Shown in pieces: positions 17,270 through 26,275 of a DNA stretch of 64,000 nucleotides. Source of the DNA: Frankia sp. RB7 (lineage in GTDB: Bacteria; Pseudomonadota; Alphaproteobacteria; Rhizobiales; Xanthobacteraceae); contig JAUEPE010000013.1 of NCBI GenBank assembly GCA_030403585.1, positions 62,001-126,000 on the forward strand, written 5' to 3'. The position numbers were made by a program, and so were the translations under genes. The notes beneath the pieces were generated by a model. It did no database searches, had not been told where the DNA came from, and saw only the letters and a list, made by a program, of their open reading frames with translations. Positions within the stretch are counted from its first letter, which is position 1; every line of letters begins with the position of its first letter.

Positions 17270-18033
17270 AGATCTAGCCCGCCCATGAGCTCGACCGGGG
17301 TGTGGCCGGCCGCCGCCTTCGCCGCGCGCTTGCCGAGATAGGCCTCGATCACAGCCGGGTTCGAGGTGACCTCGCGCGGGCTGCCGCGGGCGATCTCCTT
17401 GCCCTGGTGAAACACCATCACCCGGCTCGCAAGCGACATGATCACTTCCATGATGTGCTCGACGATGACGAGCGTGATGCCGGAGCGATGGATGTCGCGG
17501 ACGAGATCGATCGCGAGCTTCACCTCATGGGCGTTGAGGCCGGCCATGGCCTCATCGAGCAGCAACACTTTTGGCTCGGTCGCAAGCGCCCGAGCGATCT
17601 CCAGCCGCTTGCGCCCGGGCGTGCCGAGTGAGCGCGCCGGTGCATCCGCAAGCCGGCTCATGCCGACGCGCTCCAGTACGGCCCGCGCCTTGATCTCGGC
17701 TTGCTTGCGATGCGCGGTGCGCAGGAACGCACCGATCATGACGTTTTCCAGCACCGTCATGCCCTCGAACGTCTGCGGAACCTGGAAGGTGCGGGCGAGC
17801 CCGAGCCCGGCGCGCAGCTCCGGCGTGAAGTCGGTGATGTCGCGGCCCTCGAAGAGGACGCAGCCGGAACTGGCTTTGAGGTCGCCGGTGAGGCAGTTGA
17901 AGAAGGTCGACTTGCCCGCGCCGTTCGGGCCGATCAGGCCGAGAATGTCGCCCTGCTCCAGCGTCACGGAGGCATCGTCCACCGCCTTGAAGCTGCCGAA
18001 CGCCTTGGTGATCCCGCGCGCCTCAAGGAGCAT
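17266..18033 (-). CDS. livG: ABC transporter ATP-binding protein LivG
   Basis: From the ATG at 18033 the protein has 255 residues, the usual LivG length; the frame upstream overlaps livM and is not used. Walker A is GLIGPNGAGKSTFFNCL, the signature region is RSLGTPGRKRLEIARALATEPKVL with an atypical LGTPG instead of LSGGQ (LivG proteins commonly have LPYG-type variants), Walker B is LLLDEAMAGLN and the switch is LVIVEHIMEVIM. It overlaps the livM stop by 11 bp and livF by 4 bp. It powers uptake with LivF; the substrate is set by LivK. Confidence 0.94.
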   Translation of the reverse strand: MLLEARGITKAFGSFKAVDDASVTLEQGDILGLIGPNGAGKSTFFNCLTGDLKASSGCVLFEGRDITDFTPELRAGLGLARTFQVPQTFEGMTVLENVMIGAFLRTAHRKQAEIKARAVLERVGMSRLADAPARSLGTPGRKRLEIARALATEPKVLLLDEAMAGLNAHEVKLAIDLVRDIHRSGITLVIVEHIMEVIMSLASRVMVFHQGKEIARGSPREVTSNPAVIEAYLGKRAAKAAAGHTPVELMGGLDL

Positions 18034-18997
18034 GGGTTGCTCCCGTTTCGGATGTTGGCTTCCTGGGTCGCGTAAACAGGGCGAGCAGGCCGCCGGGCTG
18101 GAAGCGCGCAATCAGCACGATGATCGCGCCATAGAGCACGAAGGTGAGGCCTGCGCCCTTGCCGCCGAGCCAGTTGTTGGAGATCTCCTCCAAGGGCACC
18201 AGGATCGCCGCGCCCACCAGCGGCCCGAACAGCAGCCCTGCCCCGCCAAGCGCCGCCATGATCAGGATTTTCACCGAGATCAGGATGCCGAAGCCCGACT
18301 CGGGATCGACAAAGCCGAACATCATCGCATAGAGCGCACCGGCGACGCTGGTGAATGCCGCGCTCAGCATGTAGGCGTAGAGCTTGGTGCGGCTCGCGGG
18401 TGCGCCGAGCGAGCGCGCGGCGCGCTCGGAATCCTTGATCGCGCGCAGGTAAAATCCCATCCGGCTGTTGGTCATCCACCAGGTGATGAACAGCGTGATC
18501 GCGAGGATGACAAGAAAGAGATAGTAGTACGGCAGCGACGACAGGAACGAGAGATCGAAGATGTTGCGCGGCACGGTCGGGCCGGAGAGGCCAACCGCCG
18601 CACCCAGCCAGTCGGTGTTGGTGACGATCAACCGCATCGTCTCGGCGACTGCGATCGTCGCCATGCTGAAATAATGGCCCGACAGTCGCAGCGTCGGCAC
18701 CCCAATGATCGCAGCCAGGCCCACCGCAATCACGATGCCGCCGGGGATGCCGAACAGCGGCGACAAGCCGAACTTGGAGTAGGACCCCATCGCGGCATAG
18801 GCGCCGCAGCCAAAGAACACGACATGGCCGACAGAGACCTGGCCGGCATAGCCGCCAACGATGTTCCAGGCTGAGGCCGCAATCGCATACAGCAATACCA
18901 GCGCGCCGAGGCGTTGTTGGAACGGCGAGGACAAGAGCAACGGATAGGCGATCGCAGCGGCCAGGACGACCGACAGCCAGATCAGGCGCCGCATCAC
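18023..18997 (-). CDS. livM: ABC transporter permease LivM
   Basis: The 324-residue membrane protein has about nine hydrophobic segments and LivM hallmarks: NIVGGYAGQVSVGHVVFFGCGAYAAM near residues 45-70, LRLSGHYFSMATIAVAETM and the coupling segment AIKDSERAARSLGAPASRTKLYAYMLSAAFTSVAGALYA (about 190-230). It forms the inner-membrane channel with LivH. Start and livH stop overlap by 4 bp (ATGA) and its end overlaps livG by 11 bp, so the cluster is tightly coupled. Confidence 0.94.
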   Translation of the reverse strand: MMRRLIWLSVVLAAAIAYPLLLSSPFQQRLGALVLLYAIAASAWNIVGGYAGQVSVGHVVFFGCGAYAAMGSYSKFGLSPLFGIPGGIVIAVGLAAIIGVPTLRLSGHYFSMATIAVAETMRLIVTNTDWLGAAVGLSGPTVPRNIFDLSFLSSLPYYYLFLVILAITLFITWWMTNSRMGFYLRAIKDSERAARSLGAPASRTKLYAYMLSAAFTSVAGALYAMMFGFVDPESGFGILISVKILIMAALGGAGLLFGPLVGAAILVPLEEISNNWLGGKGAGLTFVLYGAIIVLIARFQPGGLLALFTRPRKPTSETGATHAP

Positions 18998-19857
18998 ATC
19001 TTCCCCATCAGGCCCTGTGGCCGGAACCAGAGGAAGAGCAGGAACAGCACATAGACGACGATATCCTTGTAGATCGCGCCGATCAGATAGCCTGAGAGCG
19101 ATTCAATAACACCGATCAGAAGACCCGCGACGAGCGCGCCGGGCACGCTACCAAAACCGCCGAGCGAGACCGTGACGAAGGCGACGATGCCGAGCGTCTC
19201 GCCGACCGTCGGCACAATGTAGAAGAAGTTCGCGATCAGCGCGCCTGCGAGCCCGGTGGCGCCGGCCGCGATCCCCCAGGCGATCGCCTGCATGGTGTCG
19301 GGCCGGATGCCCATCAGCTGCGCTGCGGTCTGATCCTCCGCCACGGCCAGCATTTTCGAGCCGAGCGAGGTTCGCGTCAGCAAGAGATGCAGGCCGAGCG
19401 TCACCAGCAGCGCGACCACGCCGGCCAGCAGCCGCGAGGCCTCGATGCGCAGGCCCGCAAACGCATAGGTGCCGCCGACGATGTTTTGCGGCATCGACAG
19501 GAAGTTGGCGCCGAACCACCAGAACACGGAATAGCGCAGCAGCAGCGCGAGACCGAAGGTGCCGAGGATCTGCGCAAGCATCGGCCCCTTCATGATGTCG
19601 CGGATCAGGGCGAAGTAGACGACGACGCCGACGGTTGCGAGCACCAGCGTTGCGAGCGGCGCGCCGAGGAGCGGCCCGCCCCCCATCAGGGTGTAGACGA
19701 CGTAGGCGACATACATGCCGAGCATGACGAAATCGCCATGCGCGAAATTGACGATGTTCATCATGCCCCACACCAGCGTGAGGCCCGAAGAAAACAGGGC
19801 GTAGACGGCGCCAAGCAGAAGCCCGCCGACAATCACCTGCACGAGGACAAAGGACAT
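18994..19857 (-). CDS. livH: ABC transporter permease LivH
   Basis: The protein has 287 residues from the ATG at 19857; the frame extends seven codons to a TTG at 19878, and neither start has a strong ribosome site. It shows LivH features: VIVGGLLLGAVYALFSSGLTLVWGMMNIVNFAHGDFVMLGMY at the N-terminus and about eight membrane segments, with the EDQTAAQLMGIRPDTMQAIAWGIAAGATGLAGAL coupling loop near residues 185-220. It pairs with LivM to form the permease. The gap to livK is short and holds a strong hairpin. Confidence 0.93.
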   Translation of the reverse strand: MSFVLVQVIVGGLLLGAVYALFSSGLTLVWGMMNIVNFAHGDFVMLGMYVAYVVYTLMGGGPLLGAPLATLVLATVGVVVYFALIRDIMKGPMLAQILGTFGLALLLRYSVFWWFGANFLSMPQNIVGGTYAFAGLRIEASRLLAGVVALLVTLGLHLLLTRTSLGSKMLAVAEDQTAAQLMGIRPDTMQAIAWGIAAGATGLAGALIANFFYIVPTVGETLGIVAFVTVSLGGFGSVPGALVAGLLIGVIESLSGYLIGAIYKDIVVYVLFLLFLWFRPQGLMGKM

Positions 19858-19891
19858 GAGCCGCGTTGCTCTGATCAAATCATCTTGGGAC

Positions 19892-19914
19892 AGGCGGGGC
19901 GCGCAGCCCCGCCT
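19892..19914 (-). promoter_or_regulatory. Intercistronic hairpin between livK and livH
   Basis: AGGCGGGGC (19892-19900) pairs with GCCCCGCCT (19906-19914), a perfect 9-bp GC-rich stem with a 5-nt loop, 10 bp after the livK stop. No T-run follows on the coding strand, so it is better read as an mRNA-stabilising or partial-termination element. Such elements allow more binding protein than permease to be made. Confidence 0.6.
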
Positions 19915-19923
19915 TCAAAAAAA

Positions 19924-21177
19924 TCACCAGCCCTTGTAGGGCAGCACCGGCGGCTTCTCGGCGTTCGCCTTCGGCCACACCGAGACGTAGTTCTCGCCGT
20001 CCTGAAGCTGGATGATGGCGCCGGCCGCCAGGATGTTTTGGCCCTTGTCGTCGAACTTCACGCCCTTGTAGCCGATCATGAGCTGGTCGGCCTTCAGCTC
20101 CGTCGCCTTCAACGCGGCCTGGACTTTTGCCGGATCGGTCGAGCCGGCGCGGTCGATGGCGTCGGCCAGCACGAAGAAGCCCTGCATCTGGCGGGCGACC
20201 GTGTCGTCCATCTCCTCGCCGCTCTTCTTCTTGTACATGTCGGCGATGACGGCCGACGCCGAGCCCGGCGGTCCGACCACCCAGGACGAGCGGTTGAAGA
20301 CGCCTTGCGAGATCTTGCCGACCGCCTTGATGAAGGAGGGGTCGGAATAGCCGGCATCGTCGGCAAGCAGGATCGCCGGCTTGTAGTCGAGCGACTGCAT
20401 GGTCTTGGCGAACAGGATCGCATCCGACGTGTAGGAGATCATGATGATCACGTCGGGCTTCTTGTCCTTGAGCTGGAGCACCTGGCCCTGCACGTCGGTC
20501 GCATTGACGGGATAGGCGACGTCGAGCGCGACCGGCTGCCCCTTCTCCTTGAAGGCGGCGCTGATCGTGTTGGCGACCGAGGTGCCGTATTCGGTGTTGT
20601 CATGGACCAGCGCGATCGCGTCGGTCTTGGCGCCGGCCGCCTTCATGTCGGCGAGGAAATCAACGTAGATCTTGGCGAAATCCGTCGCGATCGGCGTGGT
20701 GCGGAAGAACCATTTGAAGCCGCGCTCGGTGAGATTCGCGGCGACAGATTCCGAGTTCAGATAGGGAATGCCGTATTTCTCAGCGATCGCACTCGAGGTC
20801 AACGTAATACCGGACTGGTAGGCGCCGAACACGGCTGCGACCTTGTCCTCCGTGATCAGGCGCAGCGCCTGGTTCTGCCCCGTCGCCGGATTACCCTGGT
20901 TGTCGGCGAAGACCGCATCGATCTTGGCGCCGCCGAGGCCGGCAAGGCCGGTGTTCTTGGCCAGCGGCAAATTGCCGAGCTCTGGATGGGCGTTGTTGAT
21001 GATGTTCATCGCGACTTCGAGCGCCGCCTTGGCATGCGCGCCGATCGAGGCGGTACCGCCGGACATCGGCAGGATCACGCCGATCTTGACCACCTTGTCC
21101 TCGGCGCGCGCGCCGGCAGCGAGCACAAGGGACATCGCGGCCGCGCAAAGCAGCCCCGTGACGTGCTTCAATGTCAT
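19924..21177 (-). CDS. livK: Branched-chain-type ABC transporter substrate-binding protein LivK
   Basis: From the ATG at 21177 (ribosome site GGGAGGT 9 bp upstream) the protein has 417 residues. It has a signal peptide ending AAGARAEDK and a type I periplasmic-binding fold of the leucine family (VVKIGVILPMSGGTASIGAHAKAALEVAMNIIN, then DNQGNPATGQNQALRLI). It binds the substrate in the periplasm and hands it to LivHM. The family binds amino acids, amides, urea or other small polar compounds. The neighbouring inositol genes raise the possibility of an inositol-related or opine-like ligand, but sequence alone does not decide this. It is the first gene of the liv cluster, 245 bp after iolE on the same strand. 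Confidence 0.92.
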   Translation of the reverse strand: MTLKHVTGLLCAAAMSLVLAAGARAEDKVVKIGVILPMSGGTASIGAHAKAALEVAMNIINNAHPELGNLPLAKNTGLAGLGGAKIDAVFADNQGNPATGQNQALRLITEDKVAAVFGAYQSGITLTSSAIAEKYGIPYLNSESVAANLTERGFKWFFRTTPIATDFAKIYVDFLADMKAAGAKTDAIALVHDNTEYGTSVANTISAAFKEKGQPVALDVAYPVNATDVQGQVLQLKDKKPDVIIMISYTSDAILFAKTMQSLDYKPAILLADDAGYSDPSFIKAVGKISQGVFNRSSWVVGPPGSASAVIADMYKKKSGEEMDDTVARQMQGFFVLADAIDRAGSTDPAKVQAALKATELKADQLMIGYKGVKFDDKGQNILAAGAIIQLQDGENYVSVWPKANAEKPPVLPYKGW

Positions 21178-21422
21178 GAAATCAGACCTCCCAAAGGGTT
21201 TCCCCAACCAAGATTATTTGGAAAGCTTGGGCGAAGCGCCCGCTTCCGTTTGATTTATGCCTGGCGACGAGAGGATGGCATGCCAGCGGGACACCGGCAA
21301 GGTGAAACGAATTGCGACAATGCTGCACAGGCACGCACCGATTACGCGACGTGTGGGCGACGCGCGTTCTATCTGGCGTCGTTTATTGCGTACGAGACAA
21401 CTGCCGCGGCGCGCCTCCTGGC

Positions 21423-22322
21423 TTAAGCAAGCCTGGCCTCTTTCAAGCTCCTCTTCAGATGGGCGACCCCCTTCCTGGCATAGGTCAGCGGATGCGCCTT
21501 CTGCGGATCCTGCTCCGCCTCGACGACAACCCAACCGGAATAGCCCGGCAGCTCGCGGAAGACCGCCGGGTAATCGACCATGCCGTCGCCGGGCACGGTG
21601 TAGACACCGAGATCGCTGCCCTGCCCCAACACCGCATCGAGGAAGCTCCAATCCTCGCGGCGCGCCTGCTCCATCACCGCCCGACGCACATCCTTGGCGT
21701 GGAAATGGCTGATGCGGGCGCGGTAGCGCCGGGCCAGCGCAGCGGGATCGGCACCGCCCCAGGTGGCGTGGCCGGTGTCGAGCAGGAGGTGAGCCGCCTC
21801 GCCGGTCGCCGCCATGAAGGCGTCGATATCCGCTGCGCTCTCGACGACGGTGCCGATGTGATGATGATAGACCAGCCTGACGCCTTCGGCGTACGTGCGC
21901 TCCGCCACCTCTGTAATGCGGCGGCCGAACTCCGCCCAGTCGCCCGCCTTCATCACCGGCCGCTGCGATAGCGGCTTGCTGCGGTCGCCATGGATCGCAT
22001 TCGAGGTCTCGGCAAAGACCAGCACGGTCGATCCCATCGCCTTCAGCAGATCGAGATGCGGACGCAGACGCCGCATCTCCTCATCGGCATCGCGCCGCAA
22101 AAGCTCCGCCGAATACCAGCCGGAGATGCAGGCCATGCCGAACGGCGCGAGCGCGGCCTTCAGCGCTTGCTGCTCGCGCGGAAATTTGTGGCCAAGCTCC
22201 ATGCCCTCGAAGCCCGCCTCGCGCGCCTCGGCGAGGCAGGTCTCGAGCGGCGTCTCGCCGCCAATCTCCTGCAGATCGTCGTTCGACCAGCCGATGGGGT
22301 TGGCGCCGATACGGATTGGCAT
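21423..22322 (-). CDS. iolE: Inosose dehydratase IolE
   Basis: The 299-residue TIM-barrel protein matches the IolE family: MPIRIGANPIGWSNDDLQEIGGE at the start, ECLAEAREAGFEGMELG-like strand 2, RLVYHHHIGTVVES in the middle and LLLDTGHATWGG plus HFHAKDVR for metal binding. IolE dehydrates 2-keto-myo-inositol (inosose), the second step of inositol breakdown. It lies 15 bp after iolD, so the two are co-transcribed, with iolG divergent upstream. Metal-ligand residues (E, D, H, E) appear intact, including the final VVVEAEQDP glutamate. Confidence 0.93.
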   Translation of the reverse strand: MPIRIGANPIGWSNDDLQEIGGETPLETCLAEAREAGFEGMELGHKFPREQQALKAALAPFGMACISGWYSAELLRRDADEEMRRLRPHLDLLKAMGSTVLVFAETSNAIHGDRSKPLSQRPVMKAGDWAEFGRRITEVAERTYAEGVRLVYHHHIGTVVESAADIDAFMAATGEAAHLLLDTGHATWGGADPAALARRYRARISHFHAKDVRRAVMEQARREDWSFLDAVLGQGSDLGVYTVPGDGMVDYPAVFRELPGYSGWVVVEAEQDPQKAHPLTYARKGVAHLKRSLKEARLA

Positions 22323-22337
22323 GTCGTCCTCGTTCGA

Positions 22338-24182
22338 TCAGGTATTGCAGCGCGCGAGCGCCTCGACGTAATTGTGCCTTGCAGCCTCGACCTCGGTGCG
22401 ATCCGAGACCTCGGGCACCGCCACGTCCCACCAATGGCCACCAGCATCGGTCGAGCGCAGCGGGTCGGTGTCGATCACGACGACGCTGGTCCGATCGTGC
22501 CGTCGTGCTTCGTCGAGCGCCGCTTCCAGCTCGGTGATATCAGCGACCTTGCGCGCAATTGCCCCCATCGCGGCGGCGTGGGCTGCGAAGTCGATGGCGG
22601 GCAGCGTCTCGTGACGGGTGTCGCGCAGGAGGTTGTTGAACGAGGCTCCGCCGGTCGCGTTCTGGAGCCGATTGATGCAGCCGAAGCCGCGGTTGTCGAG
22701 CACGACGATGACGAGCTTGGCACCGAGCATCACCGACGTTGCGATCTCGGAATTCATCATCAGGTAGGAACCGTCGCCGACCATCACGACGACCTCACGC
22801 GCCGGATCGGCGAGCTTGACGCCCAGCCCGCCGGCGATCTCGTAACCCATGCAGGAATAGCCGTATTCCATGTGGTAGCCGCCGGGCGCGCCGGGCTGCC
22901 AGAGCTTGTGCAGCTCGCCGGGCAAGCCGCCGGCGGCGCAGAGCACGACGTCGCTCGGCCGGCTGCGACGCTGAACGGCGCCGACGACCTGCGCGTCGCT
23001 CGGCAAGGTCTCGTTGCCGGCCGCGGTGTAGCGTGCAGCCGTTTCCAGCCAAGCCGTGCGGCCGCTCTTGGCCTGGCCGGTCCAGCCGGCAGGTGCTGCC
23101 CAGCCCTGCAGCGCGGCGTCAAGTTCCGCCAGCGCGGCTTTGGCATCGGCGACGAGCGGATGCGCACGGTGCTTGCCGGCATCGAAGGTCTGCGTATTGA
23201 GGCCAACGATGCGGCCCGCGGGATCGGCGAAGAGCGAGCGCGAGCCAGTGGTGAAATCCTGCAGCCGGGTGCCGATCGCAAGCACGAGATCAGCCTGCCG
23301 CGCCGCTTCGTTGGCCGCGCCGGTGCCAGTGACGCCGATCGCGCCGAGATTGAGCGGATGGTCGTGCGGCAGCGCGCTCTTGCCGGCTTGCGTTTCCGCA
23401 ACCGGGATGCCGTGCGCCGTGCAGAAGGCTGTGAGATCGCCTTCCGCCTCACTGTAGAGGACGCCACCGCCGGCGACGACGAGCGGACGCCTGGCGGCCT
23501 TGATGAGGTCGACGGCTTGCGCCAACTGCGTCTTGTCGGCGCGCGGCCGGCGCGGCTGCCAGACGCGTTCGGCGAAGAACCAGTCGGGATAGTCGAAGGC
23601 TTCGGTCTGCACGTCCTGGCAGAGCGCGAGCGTCACGGGACCGCATTCGGCCGTATCCGTCAGCACCTGCATCGAGCGCTCGAAGGCGGGCATGATCTGC
23701 TCAGGCCGGGTGATGCGGTCGAAATAGCGCGAGATCGGCCGGAAGCAGTCATTGGCGGAGACGGTCGCGTCGCCGAAATCCTCGACCTGCTGCAGCACCG
23801 GATCGGGGCGGCGTCCGGCAAAGACGTCGCCCGGCAGCAGCAACACCGGCAGGCGATTGACGTGCGCGACGGCAGCAGCGGTCACCATGTTGGTCGCACC
23901 CGGCCCGATCGAGCTCGTCACCGCCATCATGCGCCGGCGGCGCGAGGCTTTGGCGAAGGCAATCGCGGCATGTGCCATCGCCTGCTCATTATGGGCGCGC
24001 AAGGTCGGCAGACGGTCGCGCGCGGCATACAGCGCCTCGCCGAGGCCCGCCACATTGCCATGCCCGAAGATCGCCCAGACCCCGGCGAAGAGTGGCAGCT
24101 CCTGCCCATCGATCACCGTCTTCTGCGCGGCCATCGCAGCGACGAGCGCCTGCGCCATGGTGAGCCTGATCGTCGCCATCAC
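22338..24182 (-). CDS. iolD: 3D-(3,5/4)-trihydroxycyclohexane-1,2-dione hydrolase IolD
   Basis: The 614-residue protein is a ThDP-dependent enzyme of the acetolactate-synthase superfamily with three domains: N-terminal Pyr domain (SSIGPGATNMVTAAAVAHVNRLPVLLLPGD), central domain (GALNLGAIGVTGTGAANE-like) and C-terminal PP domain with the ThDP motif GDGSYLMMNSEIATSVMLG through VVLDNRGFGCI. IolD opens the six-carbon ring in the third step of inositol catabolism. The start ATG at 24182 has a GGGAGCAG-like ribosome site. It heads the iolDE transcript and is divergent from iolG. iolB, iolC and iolA are not in this window. Confidence 0.94.
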   Translation of the reverse strand: MMATIRLTMAQALVAAMAAQKTVIDGQELPLFAGVWAIFGHGNVAGLGEALYAARDRLPTLRAHNEQAMAHAAIAFAKASRRRRMMAVTSSIGPGATNMVTAAAVAHVNRLPVLLLPGDVFAGRRPDPVLQQVEDFGDATVSANDCFRPISRYFDRITRPEQIMPAFERSMQVLTDTAECGPVTLALCQDVQTEAFDYPDWFFAERVWQPRRPRADKTQLAQAVDLIKAARRPLVVAGGGVLYSEAEGDLTAFCTAHGIPVAETQAGKSALPHDHPLNLGAIGVTGTGAANEAARQADLVLAIGTRLQDFTTGSRSLFADPAGRIVGLNTQTFDAGKHRAHPLVADAKAALAELDAALQGWAAPAGWTGQAKSGRTAWLETAARYTAAGNETLPSDAQVVGAVQRRSRPSDVVLCAAGGLPGELHKLWQPGAPGGYHMEYGYSCMGYEIAGGLGVKLADPAREVVVMVGDGSYLMMNSEIATSVMLGAKLVIVVLDNRGFGCINRLQNATGGASFNNLLRDTRHETLPAIDFAAHAAAMGAIARKVADITELEAALDEARRHDRTSVVVIDTDPLRSTDAGGHWWDVAVPEVSDRTEVEAARHNYVEALARCNT

Positions 24183-24420
24183 CTGCTCCCGTTCAACCGC
24201 GCCGCCCGACTTGGACCAGCCGGCTGAAATGTTCCATCATCGCGAAGACCGCGCCTGCGTCGTCGTCCAATCTGATACGATCTTGTAACGCGGCTGATGG
24301 CATCGAGAAGGGCACGCTCCGACCTTGACTAGGCGGCGCAGAGAATGGAATGCTTATTCGAATAGTCAAGCAAGACGAAGAAAATATGCCACCCAGGGAG
24401 TGCTTCCGTCTGAGACGGAC
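24183..24420. promoter_or_regulatory. Divergent iolD/iolG control region
   Basis: This region carries a 10-bp perfect palindrome TATTCGAATA (24355-24364). A wider inverted repeat CTTGACT (24324-24330) / AGTCAAG (24364-24370) brackets a 33-bp spacer. Either could bind an inositol regulator of the IolR/LacI or RpiR type, which is not encoded here. No gene is visible in the stretch. Confidence 0.45.
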
Positions 24421-25425
24421 ATGATGATGACAATGCAGTTCGGACTTCTCGGCGCCGGCAGGATCGGGCGCATTCACGGGCTCAATGTCGCGGCGCGCGA
24501 CGATGCACGGCTCGTCGCTGTGGCCGATGCCTCGGCCGAGGCCGCGTCCTCGCTCGCGCAGGCTGCAGGTGCAAAAGTGGCCGATGCGAAAACCATTATC
24601 GGCGATGCCGGCATCGATGCCATCCTGATCTGCACGCCGACCGACACGCATGCCGAATTGATCGAAGCCGCCGTCACGGCCGGCAAGGCGGTGTTCTGCG
24701 AGAAGCCGGTCGATCTCGATTCAGACCGTATCCGGCGCTGCCTGGCCACGGTCGAGAAGACGGGCAAGCCCCTGATGATCGGCTTCAACCGCCGCTTCGA
24801 TCCGAACTTTGCGGCGTTGGAGAAGCGGCTGCGCCAGGGCGAGGCCGGCGAGATCGAGATCGTCAACATCATCTCGCGCGATCCCGGACCGCCGCCGCTC
24901 GACTATGTGAAACGATCGGGCGGGCTCTTCCGCGACATGATGATCCATGATTTCGACATGGCGCGATTCCTGCTGGCGGAAGAGCCGGTCGAGGTCTTCG
25001 CGCTCGGCTCGGCACTGGTGGACAAGGCCATCGGTGAAGCCGGCGACGTCGATACTGCCGCGGTGCTGATGAAGACGGCGAGCGGACGCATCGCGCAGAT
25101 CTCGAATTCGCGTCGCGCCACTTACGGCTACGATCAACGCGTGGAAGTGCATGGCTCGAAGGGAATGCTGAGGGCCGGCAACATCCACGAGACAACCGTC
25201 GAGATCGCCACCGGCGCGGGCTTCCGTGCCGATCCGGTGCAGAACTTCTTCCTCGAACGCTATGCCGGCGCCTATCGCGCCGAGCTTGCTGCCTTCATCG
25301 CCGCCTGCACCGGAAAAGCGGCCCCCTCGCCAACCGGTCTCGACGGGCTGCGCGCCCAGATGCTCGCCGATGCAGCGACAGAATCGGCCCGTACGGGCCG
25401 CCCTGTCGCCATCAAGGCCGCCTGA
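24421..25425 (+). CDS. iolG: Inositol 2-dehydrogenase IolG (Gfo/Idh/MocA family)
   Basis: The protein has 334 residues from the first of three ATGs (24421, 24424, 24427); a fourth, at 24433 (MQFGLLGAG), is also possible. A Rossmann NAD-binding motif GLLGAGRIGRIHG opens the protein. The EKPVDLD lysine motif follows near residue 95 and the catalytic region RDMMIHDFDMARFL lies near 175. It oxidises myo-inositol to 2-keto-myo-inositol, the first step of the pathway whose later enzymes iolE and iolD are divergent. The IMPase-like gene starts 2 bp after its stop. Confidence 0.93.
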   Translation: MMMTMQFGLLGAGRIGRIHGLNVAARDDARLVAVADASAEAASSLAQAAGAKVADAKTIIGDAGIDAILICTPTDTHAELIEAAVTAGKAVFCEKPVDLDSDRIRRCLATVEKTGKPLMIGFNRRFDPNFAALEKRLRQGEAGEIEIVNIISRDPGPPPLDYVKRSGGLFRDMMIHDFDMARFLLAEEPVEVFALGSALVDKAIGEAGDVDTAAVLMKTASGRIAQISNSRRATYGYDQRVEVHGSKGMLRAGNIHETTVEIATGAGFRADPVQNFFLERYAGAYRAELAAFIAACTGKAAPSPTGLDGLRAQMLADAATESARTGRPVAIKAA

Positions 25426-25427
25426 CC

Positions 25428-26210
25428 ATGACGCCCGCCGAACTCATGCTGCGGCGCTACGCGGCCCAGGGCCTCGTCGTCGACGCGGGACGCATGGCGC
25501 TCGACTATTTCGGCCGCAAGGAAAGTCTCGGCGTCACGATGAAGGGCGCGCAGGATTGGCTCACCGTCGCCGACGGCGCCGTCGAGGACTTTTTGCGTGC
25601 GCGGCTCAAAGAGCTTTTCCCCGGCGACACGGTGATCGGCGAGGAAGGCGGCGGCGAGGCCAGCGATGCGGTCTGGATCCTCGATCCGATCGACGGCACA
25701 TCGAACTTCGCACGTGGCGATCGCAACTGGTGCATCTCGATCGGATTCCTACTGAACCGCAAGCCGACGATCGGCATCGTCGCCGCACCCGCACTGGACG
25801 AGCTCTATGTCGCGCAACGCGGCCAGGGCGCGACGCTGAACGGGCAGCCGATCGCCGTCTCAGGCGCCGATGACATCCGCCGCGCCTATGTCGAACTGGG
25901 CTGGTCGGCCCGTATACCCGCGCAGCGCTATCTCGACATGATCGGCCGCGGTTATGCCGCCGGCTGCTCGATCAAGCGCGGGAGCTCGGGCACGCTGGGC
26001 CTCTGTCATGTCGCGAACGGGCGCACCGACGCTTATGCGGAGCTGCATATCAACGCCTGGGACGTCGCAGCCGGCATTGTGATCGTCGGCGAGGCTGGTG
26101 GCTGGGTCAACGACTTCTTCGCCGGTGACGGCATCAGCAAGGGAAACCCGATCCTGTGCTGCACGCCGGCGCTGGCATCACAGCTCAGCGAAATCACGGG
26201 GATTTCCTAG
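25428..26210 (+). CDS. Inositol monophosphatase family protein
   Basis: The 260-residue protein carries the IMPase metal motifs: GEEGG (E72/E73), WILDPIDGTSNF (D86, D89) and INAWDVAAGIVIVGEAGG (Asp near residue 214). These enzymes hydrolyse inositol phosphates or related sugar phosphates, using Mg2+. It is separated from iolG by only 2 bp, so it is co-expressed with inositol oxidation. This suggests it supplies free myo-inositol from an inositol phosphate, though related enzymes act on histidinol phosphate or fructose bisphosphate. The start ATG has no strong ribosome site, consistent with coupling to iolG. Confidence 0.9.
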   Translation: MTPAELMLRRYAAQGLVVDAGRMALDYFGRKESLGVTMKGAQDWLTVADGAVEDFLRARLKELFPGDTVIGEEGGGEASDAVWILDPIDGTSNFARGDRNWCISIGFLLNRKPTIGIVAAPALDELYVAQRGQGATLNGQPIAVSGADDIRRAYVELGWSARIPAQRYLDMIGRGYAAGCSIKRGSSGTLGLCHVANGRTDAYAELHINAWDVAAGIVIVGEAGGWVNDFFAGDGISKGNPILCCTPALASQLSEITGIS

Positions 26211-26213
26211 CCG

Positions 26214-26237
26214 CCGGCGCAAAGTCTATTGCGCTGG
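26214..26237 (+). terminator. Hairpin after the iolG-IMPase unit
   Basis: CCGGCGCAA (26214-26222) and TTGCGCTGG (26229-26237) form a 9-bp stem with one G-T pair and a 6-nt loop, beginning 3 bp after the IMPase stop. There is no T-run. It may mark the end of the transcript. Confidence 0.45.
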
Positions 26238-26275
26238 TGCGAACCGCGCTTCGTACAATCGCACGGCTAACTCAC

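Noticed and set aside
19387..21426. 679-residue plus-strand ORF opposite livH and livK
   Set aside because: It is antisense to genes with clear LivH and LivK motifs.
21990..24227. 745-residue plus-strand ORF opposite iolE and iolD
   Set aside because: It is antisense to a motif-complete ThDP enzyme and IolE, with no recognised domain.
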